This document shows positions 37,547-48,471 of a stretch of 64,000 nucleotides of DNA, piece by piece. The number at the start of each line of letters is the position of its first letter. The first letter of the stretch is position 1. The position numbers and the translations under genes were made by a program. The stretch comes from Pseudomonas sp. SCA2728.1_7 (GTDB taxonomy: Bacteria; Pseudomonadota; Gammaproteobacteria; Pseudomonadales; Pseudomonadaceae): contig NZ_CP073104.1 of assembly GCF_018138145.1 (NCBI RefSeq), forward strand, positions 3,720,001-3,784,000, read 5' to 3'. The notes beneath the pieces are model-generated. The model was not told the DNA's origin. It saw nothing but the letters and a program-made list of their open reading frames with translations, and ran no database searches.

Positions 37547-40500
37547 GATGAAACTCCTTCGGTGTCCGGGGCCGGTTTGTCCGCCGCCGGCTCAGCTTCA
37601 ACGCGTTTGGGCGGCAGCGGCGCGAAATAGCCGACCACCAGCAGCAACACGCCAACGCCGATAAACGAGACGATCCGGGCGAGGCCACCACGGTTGCTCA
37701 GTTCGACAAAAATCAGTTTGGCCACCACCAGCGCAATCAGCGCCGCGCCGATCAGCCAGACCTCGCGGCGATGGCGCAGATGCCCGCCGATCATCAGCCC
37801 GAGCGCCATCAGCGTCCAGACGATCGACAAGCCAGCCTGCACCAGCATCGAGGCGAGCAGCGTATCCAGCTCGAACGGGATCCCGGCCCAATGGTGCGCT
37901 GCGCGGGTGACCAGCGCAGTGCAGAAGGCGAACAGCGATATCCCGGCGATCAGCTGTGTGCCGTAATCGGCGTAGTCCTGACGGATCGACAACTGCGAAA
38001 TCGCACTGCGCGACCACACATAGACGCCGAACAATGCGAACAGCAGGCCCAGCTCCAGCGGATTCAAGAGGGGCACGTACGGCAACGGTTCGGCATTGCC
38101 ATCACTGACACCATTCGCCAGCCAGAACCACGCCAGCATCAACACCGCCAACGGCGCAGCGGCATATAAGCGGTATTCGCGGGCAAACGTGGCGACCGGC
38201 CATGGCCAAGTGCGCGGTGCCGCTGCCAGCAACAGATAAACGCTCGGCAGAATCGCCCAGCCCAGCCAGCGCCAGGCGTTGTATTGCTCGGACAACAGCA
38301 GCAGACCGTAGCGCAACTCCAGCGCCAGCACGCCGATCAGCAGCCAGCAGCCGAGCACATGCGCCGTGCTCAAGACGCGCGCCGGCAGCATCGGCGCCAA
38401 ACGTCGCAGGCTGAAGAAATGCACGGCGAACACGGCTGCCCACGCCAGCCAACCGAAATCGGCCGCCGGGTGATAACGCGAGTGCCACGCGGCGATCAGG
38501 ACAAGTCCGGCAGCCGGAATCAGCAAAGTGCAGAGCAAGCCCAGCGCCGGCCATTTCAAACGTAGCGACAACACAGTCCACAACGCCACGCTGACGGCGG
38601 CGACCAACAGCAATAAGGTGCCTTGCAGAGTCGGCGATGCAAAGCGCAGCACCTCGCTGACCCACGCCAACGCCCACCAACCGGCGCCCCACACCAGCAA
38701 CACTTCTGACAAACGCTGCAAACTCAACGCATCGAATGCCGAGGCATGATTGCCCAGTTGCAGGCGCCACGCACCGATCATCGCCGCCAGCCCCAACACC
38801 AGCGGCGTCCAGAATCCGCCATGGGCGAAAGGCTTCAGACCTTCGCTGGACAGCGGCCCAAGCAACTCGGGGCCGGCCAGCAAAAACGCCGCGCCACCAA
38901 TCACCTGCAATAGCAGACCGAAAACAAAGCTCACGCGCTGCTTGAGGTACAGGCTCAGCCAGATGATCAGCAAACCACTCGCCGCCCACACCGCACTCGC
39001 GGTTTGCCACGGCAGCACAAACAGCACCGCCAGATTGATCAGCACCAGACCGGCCAACAACACCACCGACAAACCGCGCAGCAGACGCACATCGCCACGC
39101 ACCATCTCGTCGCGAGCCGCCAACAGCATGCCGGCGATCAACGTCAGACCGATCAACGCCGCACTGAGCAAACCGCTCCAGCCAGCGCTGAACACTGCGG
39201 CGGAATCTTCCCCTGCACCTTGCAGACGTAGCAGGAACAAAGCGCCGCCGAGCAGCTGCACGGCAAATGCGCTGAACAGGAACGTACGCGATTGAATCCG
39301 CAGACCGACAAACAGAGTCGCCAGCCCGGCCAGCGCCCAACTGATTGCCGTGGCCTGAACGAAGAAAAATAGCGGTGCCAGCAGATAGAGGAAGGTCAGG
39401 CCCAGAGACGCCAACACCGGCAGACCTTGTCGCTCCCAAGGCGATGCCTGTTCCGGCGCGGCCTTGCGCAATTGATCGAAACTGAACAGCAGGGCAATAC
39501 CCAGCATCAGCGCGCCCAGCGGAGCACCGTCGAGCAGACTGCTCTCGCCAACCCGCAACTGACTGAGGAACGCCAGCGCGGAACCGAGTTGTAGCAGCAA
39601 GGCAAAGGCCCGGGCGAACGGCCGATGCTGACGCAACCCCAGCCAGAAAATCCCCGCACCTTCCACCGCCCACGCCGCCGACGTCCAGCGCGCATCCAGT
39701 CCCAGCGGAATCGCCAGGCTGGCAAAAATCACCCCGAGCGCCAGACAGGTTTCGCCCAGCAACATCGCGCGCCCGCCCATCAACACCTTGGCCAGCGCCA
39801 TGTAAATCATGCCGAGTGCCAGCGCGCTGAACGCGGCGGCAAACTCCAGATGCTGGACCAGCGCAAACTGCAAACCGAAGCCAATGATCGGCGGGCCGAA
39901 CAGCATCGTCCCATCGACGTAATCGCCCTTGCGCGCTGACCAGTGCAGCAAGGCATCACGGTCGCTGTCTGCCGGCGCATCAGACATATCGAGCAATTTG
40001 CGCCGGGCAAACAGCAGGCCGATAGCGAGGTACATCAGGAAGAACAGAATCAGGAACGGCTCGGTGCTCCACAACAGCTCCGGCGCATACGAACGCAGGC
40101 CCCAGGCGAAACCGATGCCGAAGGTGCCGACGAAGCCAATCAGGTTGAGCAGGCGCCAGGCCTTGAACCAGGCGATGGCGAGAATGCCGGCGTTGAGCAG
40201 CGCGAAATAGCTGAACAGCGCGACATGGTTACCGGCGCCGGTCGAGGTCAGGATCGGCGCGGCGAAACCGCCCAATGCCGCTGCAGCCGCCAGCCCTAAA
40301 GCATCCTGAGTGATGGCGAGGATCGCCGAGAAAACGGTGACCGCCACCAGCAGGCCGAGCGCGGCCGATGGATCAAGCAACGGGTGCAGACGCATCGCCG
40401 CAAACACCGTCAGGTACAACACCGCGATCCCGGTGCCTTGCAGCATCAACGCGTAATTGCTGTTGCGCCGACGCAGCCACCAACCCAGCGCGAGCAGGCC

Positions 40501-41127
40501 CAACGCGGCCGCCGCGACACCGGCGTAACGCAATTCGATCGGCACGACCATGCCTTCGGTGGCATAGCGCAACAGGAACGCCAAGCCGAAAAACAACAAC
40601 ACCACGCCGACACGCAGCACGGTGTTGCCGCCGAACAACCAGTTGCGCGCAGCACTGATGCCGCGTTCGATCAGGTTCGAGCCACGGGGTTCGGCGGGTT
40701 TTGATGGTTCGGGCGTGACGGCGTCGAGGCGCCAGACATCAGCGGGCAGCGGTTGACTGGTTTCACTGGCGACGGCGGAAATCGGTTCGAGTTCGGGCGG
40801 CAGTTCCCAGACCAGTTCGGGGGCCGGGGCTTCTTCGGCGGCTTTGATAGATTCGACGACAGGCTCGGTAACCGGCGCCGAACTCGGTGGTGACGCGGCA
40901 CGAACCGGCGCGCCTTCCAGCAGAAACAGCCGCTGCTCAACGCCCTGTAACGCGACTTTCGCCTGTTCAAGTTGCTGCTGTTGCTCAGCCGCTTGCGAGC
41001 CAAGCCGAGCGATGCGGATCGCCTGCCCGATTGCCAGCCCCAGCAACGCGCCCAACAGCGCATCACTGAACGACTCGTCGAGCAGCCAGCCGAGCACCAG
41101 CCCGATCAACATGAACATCCATTGCAT
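37543..41127 (-). CDS. DUF2339 family giant polytopic membrane protein
   Basis: Very large inner-membrane protein of 1194 residues. It begins with a hydrophobic glycine-zipper-like segment (WLLDESFSDALLGALLGLAIG), a short coiled coil (AEQQQQLEQAKVALQGVEQRL region, about 47-68) and a Pro/Glu-rich linker to about residue 150. The rest is roughly thirty hydrophobic helices with short loops. This is the DUF2339 pattern. It is coupled to the DUF3999 gene. No transport or enzymatic motif is visible. The role is unknown; an envelope function is a guess from topology. Confidence 0.87.
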   Translation of the reverse strand: MQWMFMLIGLVLGWLLDESFSDALLGALLGLAIGQAIRIARLGSQAAEQQQQLEQAKVALQGVEQRLFLLEGAPVRAASPPSSAPVTEPVVESIKAAEEAPAPELVWELPPELEPISAVASETSQPLPADVWRLDAVTPEPSKPAEPRGSNLIERGISAARNWLFGGNTVLRVGVVLLFFGLAFLLRYATEGMVVPIELRYAGVAAAALGLLALGWWLRRRNSNYALMLQGTGIAVLYLTVFAAMRLHPLLDPSAALGLLVAVTVFSAILAITQDALGLAAAAALGGFAAPILTSTGAGNHVALFSYFALLNAGILAIAWFKAWRLLNLIGFVGTFGIGFAWGLRSYAPELLWSTEPFLILFFLMYLAIGLLFARRKLLDMSDAPADSDRDALLHWSARKGDYVDGTMLFGPPIIGFGLQFALVQHLEFAAAFSALALGMIYMALAKVLMGGRAMLLGETCLALGVIFASLAIPLGLDARWTSAAWAVEGAGIFWLGLRQHRPFARAFALLLQLGSALAFLSQLRVGESSLLDGAPLGALMLGIALLFSFDQLRKAAPEQASPWERQGLPVLASLGLTFLYLLAPLFFFVQATAISWALAGLATLFVGLRIQSRTFLFSAFAVQLLGGALFLLRLQGAGEDSAAVFSAGWSGLLSAALIGLTLIAGMLLAARDEMVRGDVRLLRGLSVVLLAGLVLINLAVLFVLPWQTASAVWAASGLLIIWLSLYLKQRVSFVFGLLLQVIGGAAFLLAGPELLGPLSSEGLKPFAHGGFWTPLVLGLAAMIGAWRLQLGNHASAFDALSLQRLSEVLLVWGAGWWALAWVSEVLRFASPTLQGTLLLLVAAVSVALWTVLSLRLKWPALGLLCTLLIPAAGLVLIAAWHSRYHPAADFGWLAWAAVFAVHFFSLRRLAPMLPARVLSTAHVLGCWLLIGVLALELRYGLLLLSEQYNAWRWLGWAILPSVYLLLAAAPRTWPWPVATFAREYRLYAAAPLAVLMLAWFWLANGVSDGNAEPLPYVPLLNPLELGLLFALFGVYVWSRSAISQLSIRQDYADYGTQLIAGISLFAFCTALVTRAAHHWAGIPFELDTLLASMLVQAGLSIVWTLMALGLMIGGHLRHRREVWLIGAALIALVVAKLIFVELSNRGGLARIVSFIGVGVLLLVVGYFAPLPPKRVEAEPAADKPAPDTEGVSS

Positions 41128-41194
41128 GGTCGATATCCCTAAGCAGCCCCAAGACGGGGCGAGTCCGGCGATTGCTTCAGTCTAGGCACAAACC

Positions 41195-41286
41195 CTGTGG
41201 GAGCGAGCCTGCTCGCGAAAGCGGTTTGTCAGCCAACATTTCTGTTTAACAAGACAACCGCTTCGCGAGCAGGCTCGCTCCCACAT
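41195..41286. repeat. REP doublet (REPIN-like)
   Basis: The arms TGTGGGAGCGAGCCTGCTCG and complement, with TGTGGGAGC ends outermost. It lies between the DUF2339 and glgP genes. Next to it, GGCCCAACaaacGTTGGGCC (41339-41358) is a perfect hairpin after glgP without a T-run. Confidence 0.92.
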
Positions 41287-41381
41287 TGGATTGGTGGTGA
41301 CTGGAGCTACCGGTAACCGGCGCTCAGTATATCGATCCGGCCCAACAAACGTTGGGCCTTACGCACATTTGTGGCGGAAAA

Positions 41382-43832
41382 TTACTCCAACGCTTTCCAG
41401 ATATCCGTGGCGTACTCACGAATCGTCCGGTCAGACGAGAACCAGCCCATCCGCGCCGTGTTAAGCACTGCCGAACGCCACCAGTTGTTGGAATCATGCC
41501 AGTGCGCTTCAACACGCTTCTGCGCTTCCCAGTAGGAGTCGAAATCGGCGCAGACCAGGAAGCGGTCGTAATCCACCAGCGAATCGATCAGCCCGGTATA
41601 ACGCGAGGTGTCATCCGGCGAGAACACCCCGCTGCGAATCGCTTGCAGCACATCGTTCAAACGATGCGACGCGGCGATGTCCGGCAACGCGCTGAACTCG
41701 TGGTTCTGTTTGCGCGCTTCCACCTGCTGGGCGCTGAGACCGAAGATAAACATGTGCTCGGCCCCGATGCGTTCGCACATTTCCACGTTGGCGCCGTCCA
41801 GTGTGCCAATGGTCAGCGCGCCGTTGAGGCCGAACTTCATGTTACTGGTGCCCGAGGCTTCGAAGCCGGCAGTGGAAATCTGCTCGGACAAGTCCGCCGC
41901 CGGAATGATGCTCTCCGCGAGGCTGACGTTGTAGTTGGGCAGGAACACCACTTTCAGCAGGCCGCGCACGGTCGGGTCGTTGTTCACCACCCGGGCGATG
42001 TCGTTGGTCAGCTTGATGATCAGTTTGGCCTGGTGATAACTCGCCGCCGCTTTACCGGCGAAGATCTTCACCCGTGGCACCCAGTCGACTTCCGGTTCGG
42101 CGCGAATCGCCTGATACAGCGCCACGGTGTGCATCAGGTTGAGCAACTGGCGTTTGTATTCGTGGATCCGTTTGACCTGCACATCAAACATAGCCGCCGG
42201 GTTGACCGCGATGCCCAGCCGTTCGTGAATCAGATAGGCCAGCGCTTTTTTGCTGTGCAGCCGTTGTTCGGCAAAAGCTTTGCGGAATGCGGTTTTTTCG
42301 GCGAACGGCTCGAGATCGAGCAGACGCTCTTCGGGGTTATCCAATAGATCCGGGCCGAGCGCGTCGACCAGCATCGAAGTCAGTTCGGAGTTGGCCTGAT
42401 ACAGCCAGCGGCGGAAGGTAATGCCGTTGGTTTTGTTGTTGATCCGCTCCGGGTAGAGCTTGTGCAGTTCGGCGAACACGGTTTTGCGCATCAACTGCGT
42501 GTGCAGTCCGGATACGCCATTGACGCTGTGCGAACCGAGGAACGCGAGGTTGCCCATGCGCACGCGGCGACCGTTGTCTTCTTCGATCAGCGACACCGCA
42601 CGCAGCACGTCGAAATCGTGAATGCCTTTGGCCCGCAGCGAATCAATGTGCTGAGCGTTGATCAGGTAAATGATCTGCATGTGTCGCGGCAGCATGCGTT
42701 CCATCAAACCCACCGGCCAGGTCTCCAGCGCTTCTGGCAGCAGCGTGTGGTTGGTGTATGACAGCGTGTCGACGGTGACTTGCCACGCCGCATCCCACGC
42801 CACATCGTAGACGTCGACCAATTGCCGCATCAGTTCAGCGACGGCAATCGAAGGGTGGGTGTCGTTGAGCTGGATGGCTGCGTGATCGCCAAGGGTCAGC
42901 ACCGAGGTGTGCATGTTGCGATGGCGGCGCAGCAGATCCTGCAGCGAGGCGGCGACGAAGAAGTATTCCTGACGCAGGCGCAGCTCTTGCCCTGCTTCGG
43001 TGCTGTCCGCCGGGTAAAGCACGCGGGAGATGCTTTCGGCGCGGGCCACTTCGGCGACGGCGCCCAAGTGGTCACCGGCGTTGAAGCGCTCTAGGTGCAA
43101 ATCTTCCATGGCGCGAGCACGCCACAGGCGCAAGGTGTTGACGCTCGCCCCGCGCCAGCCGACCACCGGTGTGTCGTAAGCAATCGCGCGGACGGTCTCT
43201 GCCGGCGACCAGACTTGTTTGGACTTGCCGGAAACGTCGGTGACGGTTTCAACGCTGCCGCCGAAGCCGATGGAGTAGACGACTTCCGGCCGTTCAAACT
43301 CCCACGGGTTGCCGAAATCCAGCCAGTGCTCGGTCTGCTCCTGCTGCCAGCCATCGACAATGGCCTGGCGGAACAAACCGTGCTCATAGCGGATGCCGTA
43401 TCCGTGTCCAGCGATGCCGAGGGTCGACATGCTTTCCATGAAGCATGCGGCCAGACGACCGAGGCCGCCGTTGCCAAGCGCAGCATCGGGCTCCAGTAAA
43501 CGAATACGCTCCAGGTCGACACCGAGTTCGGTCAACGCTTCACGGGCGACGTCGAGCAGACCGAGGTTGCTGAGGCTGTCGTAGAGCAAACGGCCGATGA
43601 GGAATTCCAGCGAAAGGTAATACACCCGCTTCTGGCCTTTACGGTAGATCTGCCGGGTGTGGTCCATCCAGTGTTCGACCATGTGATCACGCGCAGCCAA
43701 AGCGATGGCTTCGAACCAGTCATGGTCGAAGGCGTGATCGGGGTCTTTGCCCACCGCATAGGTGAGTTTGGTCAGGACGGCGTCGCGGAATGCGGCCACC
43801 TCTGCTTCGCGAACTAGTGGTTCTTGAGTCAT
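41382..43832 (-). CDS. glgP: Glycogen/maltodextrin phosphorylase
   Basis: Family 35 glucan phosphorylase releasing glucose-1-phosphate from alpha-1,4-glucans with pyridoxal phosphate. The 816-residue protein has the expected stretches RVYYLSLEFLIGR, DAALGNGGLGRLAACFMES (in part), INDTHPS-like QLNDTHPSIAV, NNKTNGITFRRWL and the PLP-lysine motif EASGTSNMKFGLNGALTIGT (Lys near residue 664). Length is normal. No other glycogen gene is near, so it is a single-gene unit here. The 260 bases upstream to the YkgJ gene show only promoter-like sequence. Confidence 0.96.
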   Translation of the reverse strand: MTQEPLVREAEVAAFRDAVLTKLTYAVGKDPDHAFDHDWFEAIALAARDHMVEHWMDHTRQIYRKGQKRVYYLSLEFLIGRLLYDSLSNLGLLDVAREALTELGVDLERIRLLEPDAALGNGGLGRLAACFMESMSTLGIAGHGYGIRYEHGLFRQAIVDGWQQEQTEHWLDFGNPWEFERPEVVYSIGFGGSVETVTDVSGKSKQVWSPAETVRAIAYDTPVVGWRGASVNTLRLWRARAMEDLHLERFNAGDHLGAVAEVARAESISRVLYPADSTEAGQELRLRQEYFFVAASLQDLLRRHRNMHTSVLTLGDHAAIQLNDTHPSIAVAELMRQLVDVYDVAWDAAWQVTVDTLSYTNHTLLPEALETWPVGLMERMLPRHMQIIYLINAQHIDSLRAKGIHDFDVLRAVSLIEEDNGRRVRMGNLAFLGSHSVNGVSGLHTQLMRKTVFAELHKLYPERINNKTNGITFRRWLYQANSELTSMLVDALGPDLLDNPEERLLDLEPFAEKTAFRKAFAEQRLHSKKALAYLIHERLGIAVNPAAMFDVQVKRIHEYKRQLLNLMHTVALYQAIRAEPEVDWVPRVKIFAGKAAASYHQAKLIIKLTNDIARVVNNDPTVRGLLKVVFLPNYNVSLAESIIPAADLSEQISTAGFEASGTSNMKFGLNGALTIGTLDGANVEMCERIGAEHMFIFGLSAQQVEARKQNHEFSALPDIAASHRLNDVLQAIRSGVFSPDDTSRYTGLIDSLVDYDRFLVCADFDSYWEAQKRVEAHWHDSNNWWRSAVLNTARMGWFSSDRTIREYATDIWKALE

Positions 43833-44025
43833 CGATAGGACCTCGAGCGAGCGGGGAATTGTCTGAGCCTAGACGGTCTGACCGACGGTAGCGGCTCTGG
43901 TTCGGCAGTTTTTCCCGAGACTGTGAGATAGCCCGGCATTACCTTGGCGAGTGAGCTAATGAATGCAGGGGCCGTGCCGAATTGCCCGGCAATGTGCCTG
44001 CACGCAGAAAAAATCTGGCGAAAGG

Positions 44026-44056
44026 TTGTTCAAAAATCCACCAGTCCCGGTATGAT
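44026..44056 (+). promoter_or_regulatory. Possible sigma-70 promoter of the YkgJ gene
   Basis: TTGTTC (44026-44031) and TATGAT (44051-44056) precede the gene start at 44093. The 19-base spacing is longer than ideal, so this is tentative. Confidence 0.35.
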
Positions 44057-44092
44057 CGCGCGCCCTGATGCATACACACCTGGTAACTCCCG

Positions 44093-44530
44093 ATGATGAA
44101 GCCCAACCTGATTGCCGCCGCCGAGATCGATCGTCTCGATACGTGGGCGAAATACTCAGCCCCGATGTGCGGTTCCTGCGTGTCCAGCTGCTGCACGCTG
44201 CCGGTTGAGGTGAAGATCAAGGATCTGGTGCGTATCGGCGTGGTCGACGAGTTCGAACTGGGCGATCCGCCAAAGAACATCGCCAAGCGTTTGCAGAAGG
44301 AAGGTCTGGTTGAACGCTTCAATCAGAAGTCCGGCATCTTCACCCTGCAGCGCATGAGCAACAACGATTGCTACTACCTGGATCGTAAGAGCCGCCTGTG
44401 CACCATTTATGACAAGCGCCCGGATACCTGCCGCAATCACCCGAAGATCGGCCCGCGTCCGGGGTATTGCGCCTACAAGCCGAAGGAAGTGGTGCGCGAG
44501 CAGAATTTCCGTGCGATTGAGAAATTTTAA
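44093..44530 (+). CDS. YkgJ family cysteine cluster protein
   Basis: Small protein of 145 residues with a conserved cysteine pattern: CGSCVSSCC near residue 24-32, then CYYLDRKSRLCTIYDKRPDTC and PGYCAYKP in the C-terminal half. This is the YkgJ (UPF0153) pattern, thought to bind a zinc or iron-sulphur centre. The start has two adjacent ATGs, and either could serve. It is a single-gene unit facing away from glgP. No reaction is established. Confidence 0.9.
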   Translation: MMKPNLIAAAEIDRLDTWAKYSAPMCGSCVSSCCTLPVEVKIKDLVRIGVVDEFELGDPPKNIAKRLQKEGLVERFNQKSGIFTLQRMSNNDCYYLDRKSRLCTIYDKRPDTCRNHPKIGPRPGYCAYKPKEVVREQNFRAIEKF

Positions 44531-44537
44531 ACGCTTA

Positions 44538-44746
44538 CCCTCACCCCAGCCCTCTCCCGGAGGGAGAGGGAGCCGACCGAGGTGCCTGGCGCCATACATC
44601 GACCTGAAACACCCAGTCGATTATGGATTCGGTACAGCCCCACCAAATCGATTATGGATTCAGCAGAATTCTTTCAAGTCGATGCATCTCATGAATATCC
44701 CCCATTCGGTCCCCTCTCCCTCTGGGAGAGGGCTAGGGTGAGGGGC
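44538..44746. repeat. Inverted-repeat-bounded intergenic element, copy D
   Basis: Outer arms CCCTCACCCCAGCCCTCTCC and GAGAGGGCTAGGGTGAGGGG. The core is diverged and contains a short direct repeat, tcgattatggattc, at about 44618 and 44648. It fills the gap before the typA terminator. Confidence 0.82.
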
Positions 44747-44788
44747 TTTTGATCTTCAAGGCCCAATCTGCACATCCCCCAGACAAAC

Positions 44789-44826
44789 AAAAACGCCCCC
44801 GGTCTCTCGACCGGGGGCGTTTTTTC
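44789..44826 (-). terminator. Rho-independent terminator of typA (bidirectional form)
   Basis: ACGCCCCCGGTctctcgACCGGGGGCGT is an eleven-base-pair stem flanked by A-runs on one side and T-runs on the other, fifteen bases past the typA stop. It could also end transcription from the YkgJ side. Confidence 0.92.
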
Positions 44827-44840
44827 AAGCGCGGGCTAAG

Positions 44841-46661
44841 TTACGCCTTGGCTTTCTTGGCAGCGCGGGTACGCTCGCTTTCGTCCAGGATCTTCTTGCG
44901 AAGACGGATGGACTTAGGAGTAACTTCGCACAGCTCGTCTTCCTGGATGTATTCCAGAGCCTGTTCCAGGGTGAAGCGAACAGGTGGAACCAGAGCGATG
45001 GTTTCGTCTTTACCCGAAGCACGCATGTTGTCGAGCTTCTTGCCTTTGGTTGGGTTTACACCCAGGTCGTTGTCGCGGCTGTTCTGACCAACGATTTGAC
45101 CGTTGTAGATCTCCTGGCCGTGTTCTACGAACAGCTTGCCACGAGCCTGCAGGGTTTCCAGCGAGTAGGTCAGTGCCTTGCCGGTTTCAACCGAAACCAG
45201 AACGCCGTTCTGACGGCCGGACATGTGGCCCGACTTGACGGTGTCGTAGCGATCGAAGATCGAGGTCAGGATGCCAGCACCGTTGGTCAGGGTCAGGAAC
45301 TGGTTACGGAAACCGATCAGACCGCGAGCAGGGATGTTGTATTCCAGACGAACACGGCCCTTGCCATCAGGAACCATGTTGCTCAGGTCGCCTTTACGCA
45401 GACCCATCTCTTCCATGACCTTGCCCTGAGCTTCTTCAGGGATGTCGATGGTGACGTTTTCGAACGGTTCTTGCTTGACGCCGTCAACTTCACGAATGAT
45501 CACTTCCGGACGCCCCAGAGCGATTTCGAAGCCTTCGCGACGCATGGTTTCGATCAGTACCGAGAGGTGCAGCTCACCACGGCCGGAAACCTTGAACTTA
45601 TCAGCGGTGTCGCCTTCTTCAACGCGCAGTGCAACGTTGTACAGCAGCTCTTTGTCCAGACGGTCCTTGATGTTACGGGACGTCACGAACTTGCCTTCTT
45701 TACCGCAGAATGGCGAGTCGTTTACCTGGAAGGTCATCGAAACGGTTGGCTCGTCAACGGTCAGAGGCTTCATCGCCTCGACAGTGTCCGGGTGGCACAG
45801 GGTGTCGGAGATGAACAGCGAGTCCATACCGCTGATGCAAACGATATCGCCTGCTGCAGCTTCTTCAACGTCGATGCGGTGCAGACCGTGGTGACCCATC
45901 AGTTTCAGGATACGGCCGTTACGGCGCTTGCCGTCGGCACCGATCGCCACAACCGGGGTGTTCGGCTTGACGCGGCCACGAGCGATACGGCCAACGCCGA
46001 TAACACCCAGGAAGCTGTTGTAGTCCAGAGCGGAGATCTGCATCTGGAACGCGCCATCACGGTCAACAGCCGGAGGCGGAACGTGGTCGACTACCGCTTG
46101 GTACAGCGGAGTCATGTCTTCCGCCATGGCGGTGTGATCCAGACCGGCAATACCGTTCAGGGCCGAGGCGTAAACAACCTGGAAGTCCAGTTGTTCTTCG
46201 GTAGCACCGAGGTTGTCGAACAGGTCGAAGATCTGGTCCAGAACCCAGTCCGGACGCGCGCCTGGACGGTCAACCTTGTTGATTACCACGATTGGACGCA
46301 GGCCGGCTTCGAAAGCCTTCTTGGTCACGAAACGGGTTTGCGGCATAGGGCCGTCTTGAGCGTCAACCAGCAGCAGAACGGAGTCAACCATCGACATTAC
46401 ACGTTCAACTTCGCCGCCGAAGTCGGCGTGGCCCGGGGTGTCCACGATGTTGATGTGGTAGCCGTTCCAGTTGATGGCGGTGTTTTTCGCCAGAATGGTA
46501 ATACCGCGCTCTTTTTCCTGGTCGTTGGAGTCCATCACGCGCTCGTCGTTGAGCTCGTTGCGCTCCAGAGTGCCGGATTGACGCAGGAGTTTGTCTACCA
46601 GGGTGGTTTTACCATGGTCAACGTGGGCAATGATGGCGATGTTGCGTAGATTTTCGATCAC
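44841..46661 (-). CDS. typA: Ribosome-associated GTPase TypA/BipA
   Basis: Translational GTPase of the elongation-factor family, involved in ribosome assembly and stress growth. The 606-residue protein has G1 [16 protein letters not shown]3 [16 protein letters not shown]4 [13 protein letters not shown], the EF-G-like domains III and V (for example [18 protein letters not shown]) and the BipA-specific C-terminus with DEL(C)[16 protein letters not shown]. Length is normal. It is a single-gene unit ended by the hairpin downstream. Confidence 0.97.
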   Translation of the reverse strand: MIENLRNIAIIAHVDHGKTTLVDKLLRQSGTLERNELNDERVMDSNDQEKERGITILAKNTAINWNGYHINIVDTPGHADFGGEVERVMSMVDSVLLLVDAQDGPMPQTRFVTKKAFEAGLRPIVVINKVDRPGARPDWVLDQIFDLFDNLGATEEQLDFQVVYASALNGIAGLDHTAMAEDMTPLYQAVVDHVPPPAVDRDGAFQMQISALDYNSFLGVIGVGRIARGRVKPNTPVVAIGADGKRRNGRILKLMGHHGLHRIDVEEAAAGDIVCISGMDSLFISDTLCHPDTVEAMKPLTVDEPTVSMTFQVNDSPFCGKEGKFVTSRNIKDRLDKELLYNVALRVEEGDTADKFKVSGRGELHLSVLIETMRREGFEIALGRPEVIIREVDGVKQEPFENVTIDIPEEAQGKVMEEMGLRKGDLSNMVPDGKGRVRLEYNIPARGLIGFRNQFLTLTNGAGILTSIFDRYDTVKSGHMSGRQNGVLVSVETGKALTYSLETLQARGKLFVEHGQEIYNGQIVGQNSRDNDLGVNPTKGKKLDNMRASGKDETIALVPPVRFTLEQALEYIQEDELCEVTPKSIRLRKKILDESERTRAAKKAKA

Positions 46662-46800
46662 TTGTGTATCTCGATCAGAGGATTCGGTTTGCTGACAAGT
46701 CTTGGCAGCGATTAGCAGTAGTGTCCGGCATGGCCGTTACAGCTTGACGGCGGTGTCGGGGGGCCGGTGACGCAGGCCACAGGCAAACAGCCCCGGGCAC

Positions 46801-48255
46801 TTAGCTCGGTCGATAAACGCGCACATTGGCATGCCCCTCACTGAGCAAATGGTGAGCATGCAGGCGACTCATCACGCCTTTGTCGCAATACAGCAGGTAC
46901 TGGCGAGTCGGATCCAGCTCCTTGAAACGAGCGTTCACTGCGTAGAACGGCATCGTCTGTACTTCTACGCCAGCGAGTTCCAGCGGCTCATCCTCGGCGG
47001 CATCCGGGTGACGGATGTCGATCACGATCTGGCCGGCCAGTGCTTCGCTGACTTCTTCAATCTGTACGTCCTGGCCCAATTCGTCGATCACCCGATCGAT
47101 CGGCACCAGTTTGGCGTTTTCGAGCGCACGCTCGAGGACTGCCATGTCGAATTCTTTCTCTTCGTGCTCAACGCGACCGCGTTTGGCGGCAGTTTTCGGG
47201 TTGACCGAAATGACCCCGCAGTATTCCGGCATGTGCCGGGCGAAATCGGCGGTGCCAATCTCGTTGGCCGTGTCGATGATGTCCTGCTTGTGCGCCACGA
47301 TCAGCGGACGCAGGACCAGCTTGTCGGTCACGCAGTCGATCACCGACAGGTTCGGCAGCGTCTGGCTCGACACCTGGGAGATCGCCTCGCCGGTGACCAG
47401 CGCCTCGATGTGCAGACGGTCGGCGATGTTGGAGGCCGCGCGCAACATCATACGCTTCAATACGACGCCCATATGACTGTTATCGACTTTGCCGAGAATT
47501 TCGCCCAACACTTCTTCGAACGGAACACTGACAAATAGCACGCGTTGCGAGCTGCCGTACTTCTTCCAGATGAAATGCGCGACTTCCATCACGCCCAATT
47601 CGTGGGCACGACCGCCCAGGTTGAAAAAGCAGAAGTGCGTCATCAGGCCGCGACGAATGATCTGGTAGGCCGCAACGGTCGAGTCAAAGCCGCCGGACAT
47701 CAATACCAGCGTCTGCTCCAGGGCGCCGAGCGGGTAGCCGCCGATGCCGTTGTGCTGGCTATGAATGACGAACAACCGTTTGTCGCGAACTTCGATACGG
47801 ACTTCGATTTCCGGCGTTTTCAGGTCGATACCGGCAGCACCGCACTCACGGCGCAGCTTGCTGCCGACGTATTTTTCGACGTCCATCGAGCTGAACGTGT
47901 GCTTGCCGGCACGCTTGCAGCGCACCGAGAAAATCTTCCCGGCCAGCGCAGCGCCGTAGTGCTCTTTGCACTTCTCGGTGATGTCGTCGAAGTCGCCCAG
48001 CGGGTACTCGTCGATCTGCAGAAAGTGCGCGATGCCCGGCATGCAGGTCAGGCGCTCACCCATCTCTTTCAAGGCTTTGGCGTCGGTAACGCGGGTTTCC
48101 AGCTCGAGATTATCCCACACACCGTTCACCACCACGGCCGGGTCCAGGTCACGGAGCACGGTGCGGATGTTCTTGGCCAACTGGCGGATGAATTTCGTCC
48201 GGACAGGTCGGCTTTTGATGGTGATCTCGGGGAAGACTTTTACGATTAGTTTCAT
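46801..48255 (-). CDS. thiI: tRNA 4-thiouridine synthase / thiamine thiazole sulphur carrier ThiI
   Basis: Makes 4-thiouridine at tRNA position 8 and, in many bacteria, passes sulphur to thiazole synthesis. I use the ATG at 48255 ([11 protein letters not shown]), giving 484 residues. Domains in order are the N-terminal ferredoxin-like part, THUMP (about 60-165), the PP-loop ATPase with [13 protein letters not shown] near 185, and a C-terminal rhodanese domain with the catalytic cysteine in [11 protein letters not shown]. The extra upstream frame is not conserved. glnA is divergent. Confidence 0.95.
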   Translation of the reverse strand: MKLIVKVFPEITIKSRPVRTKFIRQLAKNIRTVLRDLDPAVVVNGVWDNLELETRVTDAKALKEMGERLTCMPGIAHFLQIDEYPLGDFDDITEKCKEHYGAALAGKIFSVRCKRAGKHTFSSMDVEKYVGSKLRRECGAAGIDLKTPEIEVRIEVRDKRLFVIHSQHNGIGGYPLGALEQTLVLMSGGFDSTVAAYQIIRRGLMTHFCFFNLGGRAHELGVMEVAHFIWKKYGSSQRVLFVSVPFEEVLGEILGKVDNSHMGVVLKRMMLRAASNIADRLHIEALVTGEAISQVSSQTLPNLSVIDCVTDKLVLRPLIVAHKQDIIDTANEIGTADFARHMPEYCGVISVNPKTAAKRGRVEHEEKEFDMAVLERALENAKLVPIDRVIDELGQDVQIEEVSEALAGQIVIDIRHPDAAEDEPLELAGVEVQTMPFYAVNARFKELDPTRQYLLYCDKGVMSRLHAHHLLSEGHANVRVYRPS

Positions 48256-48351
48256 GAAAACAGCGCGCGAACGGCCAGCCGAAAAAGGGGGGCGCGGATT
48301 ATAGCGGAAATTGCTCAAGGTTTAACCAGTTAATGTGCAGAAGGTTTTGCA

Positions 48352-48368
48352 CGCACCAAAACAGGTCA
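48352..48368 (+). promoter_or_regulatory. Candidate NtrC site upstream of glnA
   Basis: CGCACCAAAACAGGTCA matches 12 of 17 positions of the NtrC consensus TGCACCAAAATGGTGCA, with a perfect left half. It ends about 103 bases upstream of the glnA sigma-54 box. Confidence 0.45.
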
Positions 48369-48471
48369 TTTTCGAATCAAGACGCTACATTAGAGGGCGA
48401 GATTTTCAGCATTCAGGCGTTTGAAGCCTTAATAAGCGTGAATTTGGGGCAAAAAACCCATGCTGGGGCAC

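Noticed and set aside
38102..39673. 523-codon open frame overlapping the DUF2339 gene on the same strand
   Set aside because: Alternative frame of a highly hydrophobic gene; Ala/Gly/Arg-rich without structure or start signal.
41339..41358. Perfect hairpin GGCCCAAC/GTTGGGCC after glgP as a terminator
   Set aside because: There is no T-run on either strand, so factor-independent termination is not supported, though an RNA-protecting hairpin is possible.
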